Under the pieces are notes generated by a model. The model worked only from the letters and a program-made list of their open reading frames with translations, did no database searches and was not told the DNA's origin. From assembly GCF_009725985.1 (NCBI RefSeq), contig NZ_RCNR01000048.1:1-36523 (forward strand): 36,523 bases of DNA, given 5' to 3'. Position 1 is the first letter of the stretch, and every line of letters begins with the position of its first letter. Source of the DNA: Zobellia amurskyensis (GTDB taxonomy: Bacteria; Bacteroidota; Bacteroidia; Flavobacteriales; Flavobacteriaceae). Both the position numbers and the translations under genes were made by a program. Positions 6,008 to 14,304 of the stretch are shown here, one piece after another.

Positions 6008-8241
6008 ACCTTGATTGTCTACATATCGGCCTAAAGAAAATACTATCCATATTTGTATTGATTTGGGTTGCCCAAAACTTACAGGCCCAGGATACCCAAG
6101 ACAGTCTTGCTCTTAAAAATAATGACGTTCGCATTTATTTTGAAGAAGCCCGAGCTTACCGTAACCGTGATCAAACTGATTTAGCTCTAGAGGCTTTAGA
6201 AAAAGCGGCCAAGGTAGCAGAAGAAAAAGAAGATGTAAAAGCACTCATAGATTGCTATCATAAATTCGCTCTTGTTTACCTAAAACTAAAAAAAGAAGAG
6301 ACTACCTATTTTTACTGGGACAGGGCAAAGGCGTTGCTCAAAGACATTGAGTACCCCTACGGTAGTGCCATGCAGAAATATATTGAAGCCATTTTACTCT
6401 TCCATGACGAGAAAAATTTTCAAGCTATTTTCATGCTCAATGAGGCAAAACAGTTGAACAACGATAGAAATTTCTTTAATAATATTTTATTGGCAGAGGG
6501 CAATATCTACTTGAAATTAGAAAAGTATGATAGTGCCACAAAAAACTTCAACTCCCTTATCATTAATACGGATATTTACGAAAGTGACTATCTAGCCACT
6601 AGAGCTCATTTAGGCCTCGCCCAACTCAACCTAAATAACGAAAAACTAGAGGAAAGTGCAGAAAATGGGGAAAATGCGCTAAAGCTGGCAAAGAAAAATA
6701 AATTTTTCAAAGAAATATGGGAAGCCAATGAAATGCTCACCATTATCTATGAAAAACTTGGTCAGTATGACAAATCCCTAGCCAACAACCGAGACCTTTT
6801 ACACATACGTGACTCGCTCTTCAACATTGCGAAAATGAAGACCGAGGCAAAAACAGCAGAAAAGATTCAGTTCGATTTTATGAGCGATGAAATAAAGCGC
6901 CAAGAACAAAAAATTGAGGAACTGAACGAATCAAAGAACAAGTCTGATATTACGGCAATACTTACCTCTGCCCTATTGACAATTATCACACTTTTGGCCG
7001 TTTCATTATTTAGGAACAATCAGATTAAATTAAAGACTAACGACCTTCTACAGACTAAGAACAACGAACTGAAGGCCGCTAGAGATGCTGCGGTGACCGC
7101 TATGGAAGCCAAGACCAATTTCTTGTCTACGGTGAGCCATGAACTAAGAACACCGCTCTACGCGGTAACAGGACTCACACACCTACTCCTGGAAGAAAAC
7201 CCCAGTAAAGGCCAAAAAGAACACCTTAAAGCATTAAAATTCTCTGGAGACTACTTGTTGAATTTCATAAACGATATCTTGCAAATAAACAAGATAGATG
7301 CCGATAAACTGGAACCTCTTAATGTAGAATTCAATCTAAAGAAAGTACTTCAGGAAGTTATAGATTCCCTTAAACAAGGTGCACAAAGCAACAAGACCAC
7401 TCTAATTTTAGATTACGATAAAAATATACCGTATCACTTAATGAGTGATCCGTTAAAACTCTCTCAGATTTTTCTGAATTTAGTGGGTAATGCCTTGAAA
7501 TTCACCAAAGGTGGCGAAGTCAAAGTAACTGCTAAACTGATAAAGAAGGTTGATGAAGACGTTACACTTTATTTTGAGGTAAAAGATAACGGTATAGGTA
7601 TTGCCAAGGAACAACAACAAAATATTTTTGATGGGTTTGAGCAAGGTTCAATACAAATAAATAGAGAGTACGGAGGCACAGGACTTGGCCTTACCATTGT
7701 TAAGAGCTTACTAGGCCTTTTTGAAAGTAGAATAGAATTAGAGAGTGAATTAGGCGTAGGAAGCACATTTTTCTTTGAACTGGAAGTTAAAGGTAAGGAC
7801 AGCCTTGTAGATGATATTCCGTTTGAGGTAACCCCTCAAGATTTCAACTTTAAAGGCTTAAATATCCTAATTGTTGAAGACAACAAAATAAACCAGGTCA
7901 TCACCAAAAAAATGCTGTCTAAAAAAGAGATTACTAGCGACATTGCTAATGATGGTGGCGAAGCAATAGATTTGGCCCGTGAAAATTACTACGATGCTAT
8001 TTTAATGGATATTCATATGCCTGGAATTGGTGGTGAAGAGGCCACTATTGAAATCCGAAAATTTGACATTGTCACCCCAATCATTGCCCTTACGGCAATT
8101 TCCTTGGATGATAGTTTAGAGAGTTTTTATGCTGCCGGTTGTAATGACGTTATTACCAAGCCATTTAAACCTGAAGTCTTTTACCAAAAAATTGGAGAGA
8201 ATATTTTCAACAAAAAAGAATTGAAGAACACTACTTCATAA
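6004..8241 (+). CDS. Hybrid histidine kinase with N-terminal TPR sensor and C-terminal receiver
   Basis: A 745-residue membrane sensor. Residues 1-29 form a signal peptide ending LQAQ. Residues 35-275 are helical TPR-like repeats, likely periplasmic. A coiled coil (about 285-312) precedes a transmembrane helix (315-336). The HisKA domain carries the phospho-acceptor H379 in STVSHELRTP. The HATPase domain shows the N box VGNALKFT, the G1 box VKDNGIGIA and the G2 box GGTGLGLTIV. The receiver domain (about 619-735) has the phospho-acceptor D669 in LMDIHMPG and the conserved K719 in ITKPF. The start is a TTG overlapping the gap stop by 4 bases; no upstream ATG is available in frame. The signal sensed is unknown. 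No DNA-binding output domain is present, so phosphate presumably moves to another protein. The 3' end overlaps convergent lpxK by 11 bases. Confidence 0.93.
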   Translation: MNLDCLHIGLKKILSIFVLIWVAQNLQAQDTQDSLALKNNDVRIYFEEARAYRNRDQTDLALEALEKAAKVAEEKEDVKALIDCYHKFALVYLKLKKEETTYFYWDRAKALLKDIEYPYGSAMQKYIEAILLFHDEKNFQAIFMLNEAKQLNNDRNFFNNILLAEGNIYLKLEKYDSATKNFNSLIINTDIYESDYLATRAHLGLAQLNLNNEKLEESAENGENALKLAKKNKFFKEIWEANEMLTIIYEKLGQYDKSLANNRDLLHIRDSLFNIAKMKTEAKTAEKIQFDFMSDEIKRQEQKIEELNESKNKSDITAILTSALLTIITLLAVSLFRNNQIKLKTNDLLQTKNNELKAARDAAVTAMEAKTNFLSTVSHELRTPLYAVTGLTHLLLEENPSKGQKEHLKALKFSGDYLLNFINDILQINKIDADKLEPLNVEFNLKKVLQEVIDSLKQGAQSNKTTLILDYDKNIPYHLMSDPLKLSQIFLNLVGNALKFTKGGEVKVTAKLIKKVDEDVTLYFEVKDNGIGIAKEQQQNIFDGFEQGSIQINREYGGTGLGLTIVKSLLGLFESRIELESELGVGSTFFFELEVKGKDSLVDDIPFEVTPQDFNFKGLNILIVEDNKINQVITKKMLSKKEITSDIANDGGEAIDLARENYYDAILMDIHMPGIGGEEATIEIRKFDIVTPIIALTAISLDDSLESFYAAGCNDVITKPFKPEVFYQKIGENIFNKKELKNTTS

Positions 8242-9229
8242 ATTCTTCCAGTCCTTCTTTTAGTATAGATTTTCCATCACCAAAGAACCTATGCTGTACA
8301 GGAATAAAATAGAGATGATTTAGCTTTTCTTTCAGACGTACAAAATCCTTTTCCGTAGTTAAAATACATTGTTTTTTGCGTAAAATGGCTATTTCAGAAT
8401 TACTGAAATCATGATGATCCTTGAACTTTAAGTGTTGAAACCTTAACCCTTTCGACATCAAATAATCTACCAATGGCTGCGGATTAGCTATACCCGTCAC
8501 TAGCGTAACCTCTTTAGTTCGCAAATCATCAAATGCAATAGAAGAATCAACTGTTCTTAAAGTATCGTCGTATGATAAATAAGAAAACAACACCTGTTGA
8601 TGAGACTCTGGCTTCAACTTATTTAGTATTGTTTTCCGTACTTCTTCGCTTAAATTTTCCGGACATTTCGTAACAACTATGATTTGGGCCCTACTAGATT
8701 CCTTTTTACTATCTCTCAAGTTTCCCGTTGGCAAATACCAATCATCTACATAAAGGTTTCCAAAAGAGGTTAGCAATACCGAAAATCCACAAGTAACCTT
8801 TCGATGCTGGTACGCATCATCCAATAAAATGACTTCTGGCTGTATTTCCTTCTCTAGAGTTGTTATTCCGTTTCTACGGTCAGCATCAACTGCCAAGGTA
8901 ATGTCCGAAAATTTAGAAAATATTTGAAAGGGCTCATCACCTAGCGTTTCTACGGTAGCACTATTATCTGCCAACACGAATCCTTCGGATTTTCTTTTAT
9001 AGCCCCTACTCAGAACCGCTACCTTATAGTTATCTTTCAATATACCGATCAAAAGTTCCACCATTGGCGTTTTTCCGGTACCCCCTGCACTTAAGTTTCC
9101 AATGCATATGGTAGGAGTTTCAAAGGTTTTCGAGGACAGAATACCTTTATCATAGAAGTAATTCCTTAGATAAACCACCAATCCGTAAATTAATGAAACG
9201 GGAAATAATATTTTTCTGAGTAGTTGCAC
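8231..9229 (-). CDS. lpxK: Tetraacyldisaccharide 4'-kinase LpxK
   Basis: LpxK phosphorylates the 4' position of the lipid A disaccharide precursor at the inner membrane, the sixth step of the Raetz pathway. The N-terminal hydrophobic stretch FPVSLIYGLVVYLRNYFYD is the usual membrane-associating segment. The P-loop is GNLSAGGTGKTP (residues 44-55), and LLDDAYQHRKV is the characteristic downstream motif containing a catalytic Asp. The 332-residue length is typical. The start is a GTG at 9229; MQLLRKILFP aligns with the normal LpxK N-terminus. It is transcribed divergently from the Nif3-like gene 47 bases away, and its 3' end overlaps the kinase gene by 11 bases in convergent orientation. Confidence 0.95.
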   Translation of the reverse strand: MQLLRKILFPVSLIYGLVVYLRNYFYDKGILSSKTFETPTICIGNLSAGGTGKTPMVELLIGILKDNYKVAVLSRGYKRKSEGFVLADNSATVETLGDEPFQIFSKFSDITLAVDADRRNGITTLEKEIQPEVILLDDAYQHRKVTCGFSVLLTSFGNLYVDDWYLPTGNLRDSKKESSRAQIIVVTKCPENLSEEVRKTILNKLKPESHQQVLFSYLSYDDTLRTVDSSIAFDDLRTKEVTLVTGIANPQPLVDYLMSKGLRFQHLKFKDHHDFSNSEIAILRKKQCILTTEKDFVRLKEKLNHLYFIPVQHRFFGDGKSILKEGLEEFMK

Positions 9230-9250
9230 AAAGGCGAAATTATAATATTT

Positions 9251-9258
9251 TATCTTTA
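9251..9258 (+). promoter_or_regulatory. Near-consensus -7 box (TATCTTTA) for the Nif3-like gene
   Basis: One mismatch to TAnnTTTG, with 18 bases to the ATG at 9277, the same spacing as other promoters in the window. Confidence 0.4.
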
Positions 9259-9276
9259 GACCTCATAAAAATACTC

Positions 9277-10371
9277 ATGACCGTAAAAGAAGTTACTGAT
9301 ATACTCGAAGATTTAGCACCTCTACCCTATGCCGAAAGTTTTGATAATGTTGGGTTATTGGTTGGCAATAACAAGACAAAAATCTCAGGAATACTTGTAA
9401 CCTTAGATACACTAGAAAACGTAGTTGATGAAGCTATTGCGAATAAATGCAACCTAATTGTTAGCTTTCACCCAATTATTTTTGGGGGATTAAAAAAGCT
9501 TACCGGCAAATCATATGTGGAACGTGTAGTTATAAAAGCCATACAAAATGATATTGCCATCTACAGCATGCATACCGCTCTAGATAATGTACCAGAAGGA
9601 GTAAATAACAAAATTTGTGAAATTCTTGGAATAAAGAATCCCAAAATATTGATCCCGCAGAAAGAAACCGTTAAAAAACTAACCACCTATGTACCTGTAA
9701 AAGATGCTGACACTCTCAGAGAAGCACTTTTTAATGCTGGAGCGGGAAATATAGGTAACTACAGTCACTGTAGCTTTAACACTAACGGAAAGGGAAGTTA
9801 TAAGGCCGGAGAAAAAGCCAACCCCACAATTGGCGAAATAGGAAAGACCCATTACGAAGAAGAGACGCAACTTAACGTTACCTTTTCTAAGGCAAACCAA
9901 GCCAGAATAATGAAGGCTCTTTTTAGTTCGCACCCCTACGAAGAGGTGGCTTACGAAGTAATTACCTTAGAAAACACCAATCAAAATATTGGTATAGGTA
10001 TGATAGGAAACCTGGAAGAGCCCATTAACGACATTGCTTTCCTAAAAGAAGTTAAACAAAAAATGGGAGCGGAAGGTATTCGTCATTCTCAGCTATTAGG
10101 AAAGAAAATACAAAAAATTGCCGTTTTAGGCGGCAGTGGTGCTTTTGCCATTGAAGCTGCGAAAGCCGATGGAGCCGATATTTTAATTACGGCAGACATT
10201 AAATATCACGAATTTTACAAAGCCGAAGGTAAAATGATAATTGCGGATATCGGACACTATGAAAGCGAGCAGTTTACAAAAAACCTTTTAGTTGACTATC
10301 TTACAAAAAAAATCCCTAATTTTGCAATCCGTTTATCGGAAAGTAAAACCAATCCCATCAAGTATTTATAA
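9277..10371 (+). CDS. Nif3-like dinuclear metal-centre hexameric protein (DUF34/NIF3)
   Basis: A 364-residue member of the NIF3/YbgI family, which forms a toroidal hexamer with a two-metal site. The biochemical role is debated; GTP cyclohydrolase I type 2 labels in databases are not well supported. Metal-binding motifs seen are H65 in VSFHPIIF, H99 and D103 in MHTALDNV, and the C-terminal pair in IGHYESEQF. The middle insert of about 110 residues (roughly 130-235), including NAGAGNIGNYSHCSF, is the PII-like insert of the longer bacterial members. The next gene starts 5 bases after the stop, so the two form an operon, a pairing common in Bacteroidota. Metal ligands appear intact. Confidence 0.93.
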   Translation: MTVKEVTDILEDLAPLPYAESFDNVGLLVGNNKTKISGILVTLDTLENVVDEAIANKCNLIVSFHPIIFGGLKKLTGKSYVERVVIKAIQNDIAIYSMHTALDNVPEGVNNKICEILGIKNPKILIPQKETVKKLTTYVPVKDADTLREALFNAGAGNIGNYSHCSFNTNGKGSYKAGEKANPTIGEIGKTHYEEETQLNVTFSKANQARIMKALFSSHPYEEVAYEVITLENTNQNIGIGMIGNLEEPINDIAFLKEVKQKMGAEGIRHSQLLGKKIQKIAVLGGSGAFAIEAAKADGADILITADIKYHEFYKAEGKMIIADIGHYESEQFTKNLLVDYLTKKIPNFAIRLSESKTNPIKYL

Positions 10372-10376
10372 AATAT

Positions 10377-11156
10377 ATGGCAAAAAAATCAGAAGCAACG
10401 GTAGAGGATAAGTTAAGGGCATTGTACGACTTGCAATTGATTGATTCAAGAGTAGATGAAATACGTAATGTACGAGGCGAACTTCCTTTAGAAGTAGAAG
10501 ATTTAGAAGATGACGTTCTTGGTCTTAAAACAAGATTGGATAAGTTGAAGACAGATGTTGAGACCATCAATTTTGAGATTGGTGCTAAGAAAAACCTTAT
10601 TGATGAGGCTAAAGCACTTATAAAGAAATACACTGAACAACAAAAAAATGTTCGGAACAGCAGAGAATTCAACTCTATTAGCAAAGAACTTGAGTTTCAA
10701 GAACTTGAAATTCAATTAGCAGATAAGAACATTAAAGAGTTCAAGGCACAGATCGAGCAGAAAAAATCAGTTGTTTCCGAAACGAAAGAACGTTTATCTG
10801 AACGTGAATCGCATTTGAAGCACAAGAAAAGTGAACTTGATGCTATTTTGGCAGAAACCGAAAAAGAAGAAAAAGCACTTTTAGCACAGTCTGAAAAATA
10901 CCAAAGCGAAATAGAAGAGCGTCTTGTTAAGGCCTACACTCGTATTCGTAACAATGTAAAGAACGGTTTAGCAGTTGTTCCAATTGAAAGAGGAGCTTCT
11001 GGCGGTTCTTTCTTTACTATACCACCTCAGGTACAGGTTGAAATTGCTTCTCGCAAGAAGATTATTACAGATGAACACAGTGGTAGAATCTTAGTTGATC
11101 CTGTTCTAGCTGAAGAAGAGCAAGAAAAAATGGGTAAAATGTTTACCAAAATGTAG
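10377..11156 (+). CDS. CT398-like coiled-coil protein of the C4-type zinc-ribbon family, zinc ligands lost
   Basis: A 259-residue protein. Residues 10-190 form a long helical hairpin coiled coil with many charged heptads. The C-terminal 60 residues match the zf-RING_7/CT398 zinc ribbon in context (NGLAVVPIERGASGGSFFTI, then IPPQVQ and HSGRILVD). The two CxxC knuckles expected at 208/211 and 232/235 read S-G-G-S and D-E-H-S, so all four cysteines are gone and the ribbon cannot bind zinc in the normal way. The fold seems retained because the surrounding residues are conserved. The gene follows nif3 by 5 bases. Function in the family is unclear; structural work elsewhere suggested roles in protein interactions or nucleic-acid contacts. 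A good terminator follows. Confidence 0.88.
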   Translation: MAKKSEATVEDKLRALYDLQLIDSRVDEIRNVRGELPLEVEDLEDDVLGLKTRLDKLKTDVETINFEIGAKKNLIDEAKALIKKYTEQQKNVRNSREFNSISKELEFQELEIQLADKNIKEFKAQIEQKKSVVSETKERLSERESHLKHKKSELDAILAETEKEEKALLAQSEKYQSEIEERLVKAYTRIRNNVKNGLAVVPIERGASGGSFFTIPPQVQVEIASRKKIITDEHSGRILVDPVLAEEEQEKMGKMFTKM

Positions 11157-11179
11157 TTTTACATTTTTCTTATAAAATC

Positions 11180-11216
11180 AAAGCCATCTACTTTTTTAAG
11201 CAGATGGCTTTTTTTT
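11180..11216 (+). terminator. Rho-independent terminator of the nif3 operon
   Basis: AAAGCCATCT (11180-11189) pairs with AGATGGCTTT (11202-11211), and the T-run extends to 11216. It lies 23 bases after the stop. Confidence 0.9.
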
Positions 11217-11246
11217 GGTATATTAAGTACTGAAAGAAAGAAAATT

Positions 11247-11681
11247 ATGTCATTTTTAAAACTATTACTTCTAGTCTTAGTCTTTATGACTTGTTGTCTA
11301 TCATGGAGTCAGGACCTTGATGATTATAAATGGGAGAACCGTTTATTATTTTTTATCGCTAAGAATAATGAATCTCCTAGCCTTCAAAAAAACGTAAGGA
11401 TATTTACCGAAAAGGATTACGAACTGACAGACCGTGACCTTATCATTCTAATAATGAACCCTACAAATGTATTTAATGCGGATGGTAGTAAATCCAATAT
11501 AAAACCAGAACAGGTTTACGAACGATTCAAATTAATATCCGATTATGAAGGCATTTTACTTATTGGAAAGGATGGTGGTATTAAGTTAAAAAAACAATTT
11601 CAAGTTAAACCCGAGATTATATTCAACACAATAGACGGCATGCCCATGCGGCAATCCGAATTACGAAGTAGAAAAAATTAA
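11247..11681 (+). CDS. DUF4174 domain protein, secreted
   Basis: A 144-residue protein with a signal peptide (residues 1-21, MSFLKLLLLVLVFMTC then CLSWSQ). The mature part is a DUF4174 domain, recognised by the start DDYKWENRLLFFIA, the central ILLIGKDGGIKL and the ending TIDGMPMRQSE. The domain has a thioredoxin-like outline but lacks a CxxC active site here, so redox activity is not expected. Function is unknown. It likely acts in the periplasm. It stands alone between a terminator and the convergent KMO gene; the two stop codons overlap by 4 bases. Confidence 0.87.
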   Translation: MSFLKLLLLVLVFMTCCLSWSQDLDDYKWENRLLFFIAKNNESPSLQKNVRIFTEKDYELTDRDLIILIMNPTNVFNADGSKSNIKPEQVYERFKLISDYEGILLIGKDGGIKLKKQFQVKPEIIFNTIDGMPMRQSELRSRKN

Positions 11682-13018
11682 ATTAAACTTAATATCTTCT
11701 GCTCTACTTCCGCGCTATCCCACTTGTCTGCAATATTAGGCATCTCTAGTACTTTCTGCATGATGGCTTCCTGGGCATCACCCATTTCCAGAGCCTCTGA
11801 GTAAGGCCTATTAGAAAATGTAACCCTAGAGTAGGCCGGTATCCATTTATCAGGATGTAAGCTTGCAAAATGCTTTTCTATCTTTTTCTGTAACAAAAAT
11901 TTAGGGTCTGCCGTCTTGCTGCTCATCTCAACAAAATTCCGGTAGCTTAGCTCTGCAATAGCATCTGCATTGGGCTTACGTTCTTCCTGATATTCCTTAA
12001 AAACAGCTTCCCAATCATCACCGTATTTTTCAATCTTTTCCTTTAATACAAAAATATCCTCAAAACCAGCGTTCATACCCTGACCGTAGAAGGGTACAAT
12101 AGCATGGGCAGAATCACCCACAAGGGCCACTTTATCCCAATAGGTCCAAGGGTAACATTTCATCGTTACCATGGCACTTGTAGGGTTATTAAAGAAATCC
12201 TCCGTTAGATTTTCTATCTCCTTTCTAACATTGGGGAAATACGTTTTAAAGAAGTCTTTGGCTTGTTCTTTGGTCTGAATGCTCTCAAAAGATACGTCTC
12301 CCTCAAAAGGCATGAACAGCGTACAGGTAAAACTACCATCTATATTGGGCATGGCAATTAACATAAACTTGCCCCGAGGCCAAATATGAAAAGAATTTTT
12401 ATCTAATTTATGGGTACCGTCTTCATTGGCAGGTATAGAAAGTTCTTTGTAACCTACGTCTATAAAGTTCTGCGAATAATCAAAACGGCTACGACGTTGC
12501 ATTTTATGGCGTACACGGGAAAATGCGCCATCGCAACCAAAAATAATATCGTAATTATACTCGGTCCACTCCCCTTTCTCGGTTTCACCAGTAAATAAAG
12601 TAGCTTCTGGTAGATTAACATTCCAAACCTTTTCATCAAAACGAAACTCAACACCGGCTTCTTCGGCTAAGTCGATCATTTTCTTGTTAAGGACCCCTCT
12701 CGAAATAGACCAAATGGCCTCACCTTCTTTACCATACTTCTGAAAGTAAATGGGCTTATCCGTTACGTGCATAGCACGTTTATCCAATGGAATAGCTATT
12801 TTCTTTATTTCGTCCTCTATGCCTACTTCTGCCAACGACTGCCAACCTCTGTTACTCATGGCCAAATTTATGGAGCGCCCAGAGAATTCAATATTCCTAA
12901 TATCAGGTCTCCTATCAAAAACAGTTATGGTATGGCCTAATCTTTTTAAGTATATCGCCAGTAATGACCCAACCAGACCTGAGCCTATTATGGCAATATT
13001 CTTGGAGGTTTGTTTCAT
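11678..13018 (-). CDS. kmo: Kynurenine 3-monooxygenase
   Basis: KMO is an FAD-dependent hydroxylase that converts L-kynurenine to 3-hydroxykynurenine with NADPH and oxygen. From the ATG at 13018 (MKQTSKNIAI) the protein has 446 residues. The ADP-binding motif is IGSGLVGS (11-18). GCDGAFSRVR (about 161-170) is the conserved DG-type motif. GDSAHAIVPF (301-310) and GQGMNAG (312-318) are the FAD-ribose and substrate-side motifs. An open frame extends 28 codons further upstream, but those residues (MFLWAINTYLETVIEF) do not look like part of the enzyme. Kynureninase, the next enzyme of the pathway, is encoded at 20962-22233 in another unit. The C-terminal membrane-anchor helix of eukaryotic KMO is absent, as usual for bacteria. 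Confidence 0.94.
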   Translation of the reverse strand: MKQTSKNIAIIGSGLVGSLLAIYLKRLGHTITVFDRRPDIRNIEFSGRSINLAMSNRGWQSLAEVGIEDEIKKIAIPLDKRAMHVTDKPIYFQKYGKEGEAIWSISRGVLNKKMIDLAEEAGVEFRFDEKVWNVNLPEATLFTGETEKGEWTEYNYDIIFGCDGAFSRVRHKMQRRSRFDYSQNFIDVGYKELSIPANEDGTHKLDKNSFHIWPRGKFMLIAMPNIDGSFTCTLFMPFEGDVSFESIQTKEQAKDFFKTYFPNVRKEIENLTEDFFNNPTSAMVTMKCYPWTYWDKVALVGDSAHAIVPFYGQGMNAGFEDIFVLKEKIEKYGDDWEAVFKEYQEERKPNADAIAELSYRNFVEMSSKTADPKFLLQKKIEKHFASLHPDKWIPAYSRVTFSNRPYSEALEMGDAQEAIMQKVLEMPNIADKWDSAEVEQKILSLI

Positions 13019-13284
13019 ATTAATATAAGATGATGAGAAAAACGTAAATGTACTAAATTCTATAACAGTCTCTAAATACGTGTTAATAGCCCACAGAAAC
13101 AACTTACTTTGTTATTCGGTTGCGACTTTTTTTGCTGTATACTTTCAAAGATTTTAAACAGAATCAGAAACGGCTATTTCTTCTATTTAGAGTTTAATAT
13201 TTTTTTAACTATTACTGAACGTCCTCAGAAGTTGAGTATGACGTAAATATTATGAAAATTCCGCGAGAGCGCCTATATATATCC

Positions 13285-13327
13285 AAAAAAAAGTCCTTCA
13301 TAATTTTGAATTACGAAGGACTTTTTT
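13285..13327. terminator. Bidirectional terminator after clpP
   Basis: An 18-bp stem with one mismatch: AAAAAAGTCCTTC (13287-13299) pairs with GAAGGACTTTTTT (13315-13327), extended by TAATT/AATTA with loop TTG. T-runs flank it on both strands. It lies 20 bases after the clpP stop on the minus strand. Confidence 0.9.
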
Positions 13328-13347
13328 CTTTTTCTTGACTAAAATTT

Positions 13348-13896
13348 CTATTCTAGAATACCATCTACAATGCCATAAGCAATAGATTCCTCCGCATTCA
13401 TCCAATAATCCCTGTCAAAATCTTTCAATACTTTTTCATAATCCTGACCACAATTGTCCGCCAAAATACGTGCGCTCAATTCTTTGGTCTTGATAATTTC
13501 CTTAGCCTGAATTTCAATATTTGAAGCTTGACCTCTTGCCCCACCACTGGGTTGGTGAATCATAACCTGAGCATGTGGCTGAATAAACCTTCTACCTTTT
13601 TTTCCAACAGAAAGCAAAATAGAACCCATTGAAGCCGCAAGACCTGTACAGATTGTAGAAACAGGGCTTTTTAGCGATTTTATGATGTCATACATAGCAA
13701 AACCAGAAGTAACATAACCACCTGGACTATTTATGTATAACTGTATTTCTTTATTATTCTGCATATCTAAATACAATAAACGATCTATAACGTGCTTGGC
13801 GGAATCATCATCTACCATGCCCCATAAGAAGACTTTTCTTTCTTCTAACAATTTTTCGTCTATCGCTTCTTGAACTTTTCCTTTTTTAGAACTCAT
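13348..13896 (-). CDS. clpP: ClpP-family serine protease (stand-alone ClpP)
   Basis: The proteolytic barrel subunit of Clp proteases; it degrades unfolded substrates fed by ClpX- or ClpA-type ATPases. The catalytic triad is visible: S89 in GLAASMGS, H114 in MIHQPSGG and D163 in DRDYWMNAEE. INSPGGYVTSG (55-65) is the oxyanion region. At 182 residues it is slightly shorter than E. coli ClpP and has no obvious propeptide; the N-terminus (MSSKKGKVQEAIDEKLLEER) is charged. There is no adjacent clpX or trigger-factor gene, so this is probably a second, unlinked ClpP paralogue of the kind found in Flavobacteriia. It has its own promoter and a strong terminator, hence a single-gene unit. Confidence 0.93.
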   Translation of the reverse strand: MSSKKGKVQEAIDEKLLEERKVFLWGMVDDDSAKHVIDRLLYLDMQNNKEIQLYINSPGGYVTSGFAMYDIIKSLKSPVSTICTGLAASMGSILLSVGKKGRRFIQPHAQVMIHQPSGGARGQASNIEIQAKEIIKTKELSARILADNCGQDYEKVLKDFDRDYWMNAEESIAYGIVDGILE

Positions 13897-13916
13897 TTGC
13901 TATTATTTATACTTCT

Positions 13917-13924
13917 CAAAATTA
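13917..13924 (-). promoter_or_regulatory. -7 box TAATTTTG for clpP
   Basis: Exact TAnnTTTG on the minus strand, 20 bases before the ATG. A TTG lies about 21 bases further upstream and could be the -33 element. Confidence 0.55.
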
Positions 13925-14304
13925 AACAATTTATCTGTACCATAACAACGTAAGATCATTATCACTGTAATTACCTTTCATCGCTTTTTCTTACAAGCTA
14001 CCCCAGACCCCTCATTTATTCTTACCGATAGAAACCAACCGCTTATCTATAAATAAATGCTGCTAACGAATAAACCCTCCGTTCATCGTATAGTCTACTA
14101 ATTAACAAGGGTATAGATGAACTTTGTAAACAACAAACAAAACTTATGCTATAAAATTACGGCACTTTTTTATCCCAAATAACCTAGTTGCTACAAATTG
14201 AACTTGACCTTAATTACACCAGTACAAACACTATACAGATAAAGACCTTATGTAGCTTCTAATTATATGTTGATCAATGAGGATTGTTGGACAAACTTAT
14301 AATT
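13925..14304. other. Intergenic region between divergent clpP and the type-B T9SS cargo gene
   Basis: About 380 bases with no convincing coding frame, no strong hairpin and no tRNA-like structure. It should hold the plus-strand promoter for the 14305 operon. The best weak -7 candidate is GAACTTTG near 14118, one mismatch from consensus, which would leave a leader of about 180 bases. Confidence 0.5.

Noticed and set aside
13019-13102. 28-codon N-terminal extension of KMO
   Set aside because: The Rossmann motif begins 11 residues after the ATG at 13018, normal for the family; the extension is not conserved-looking.
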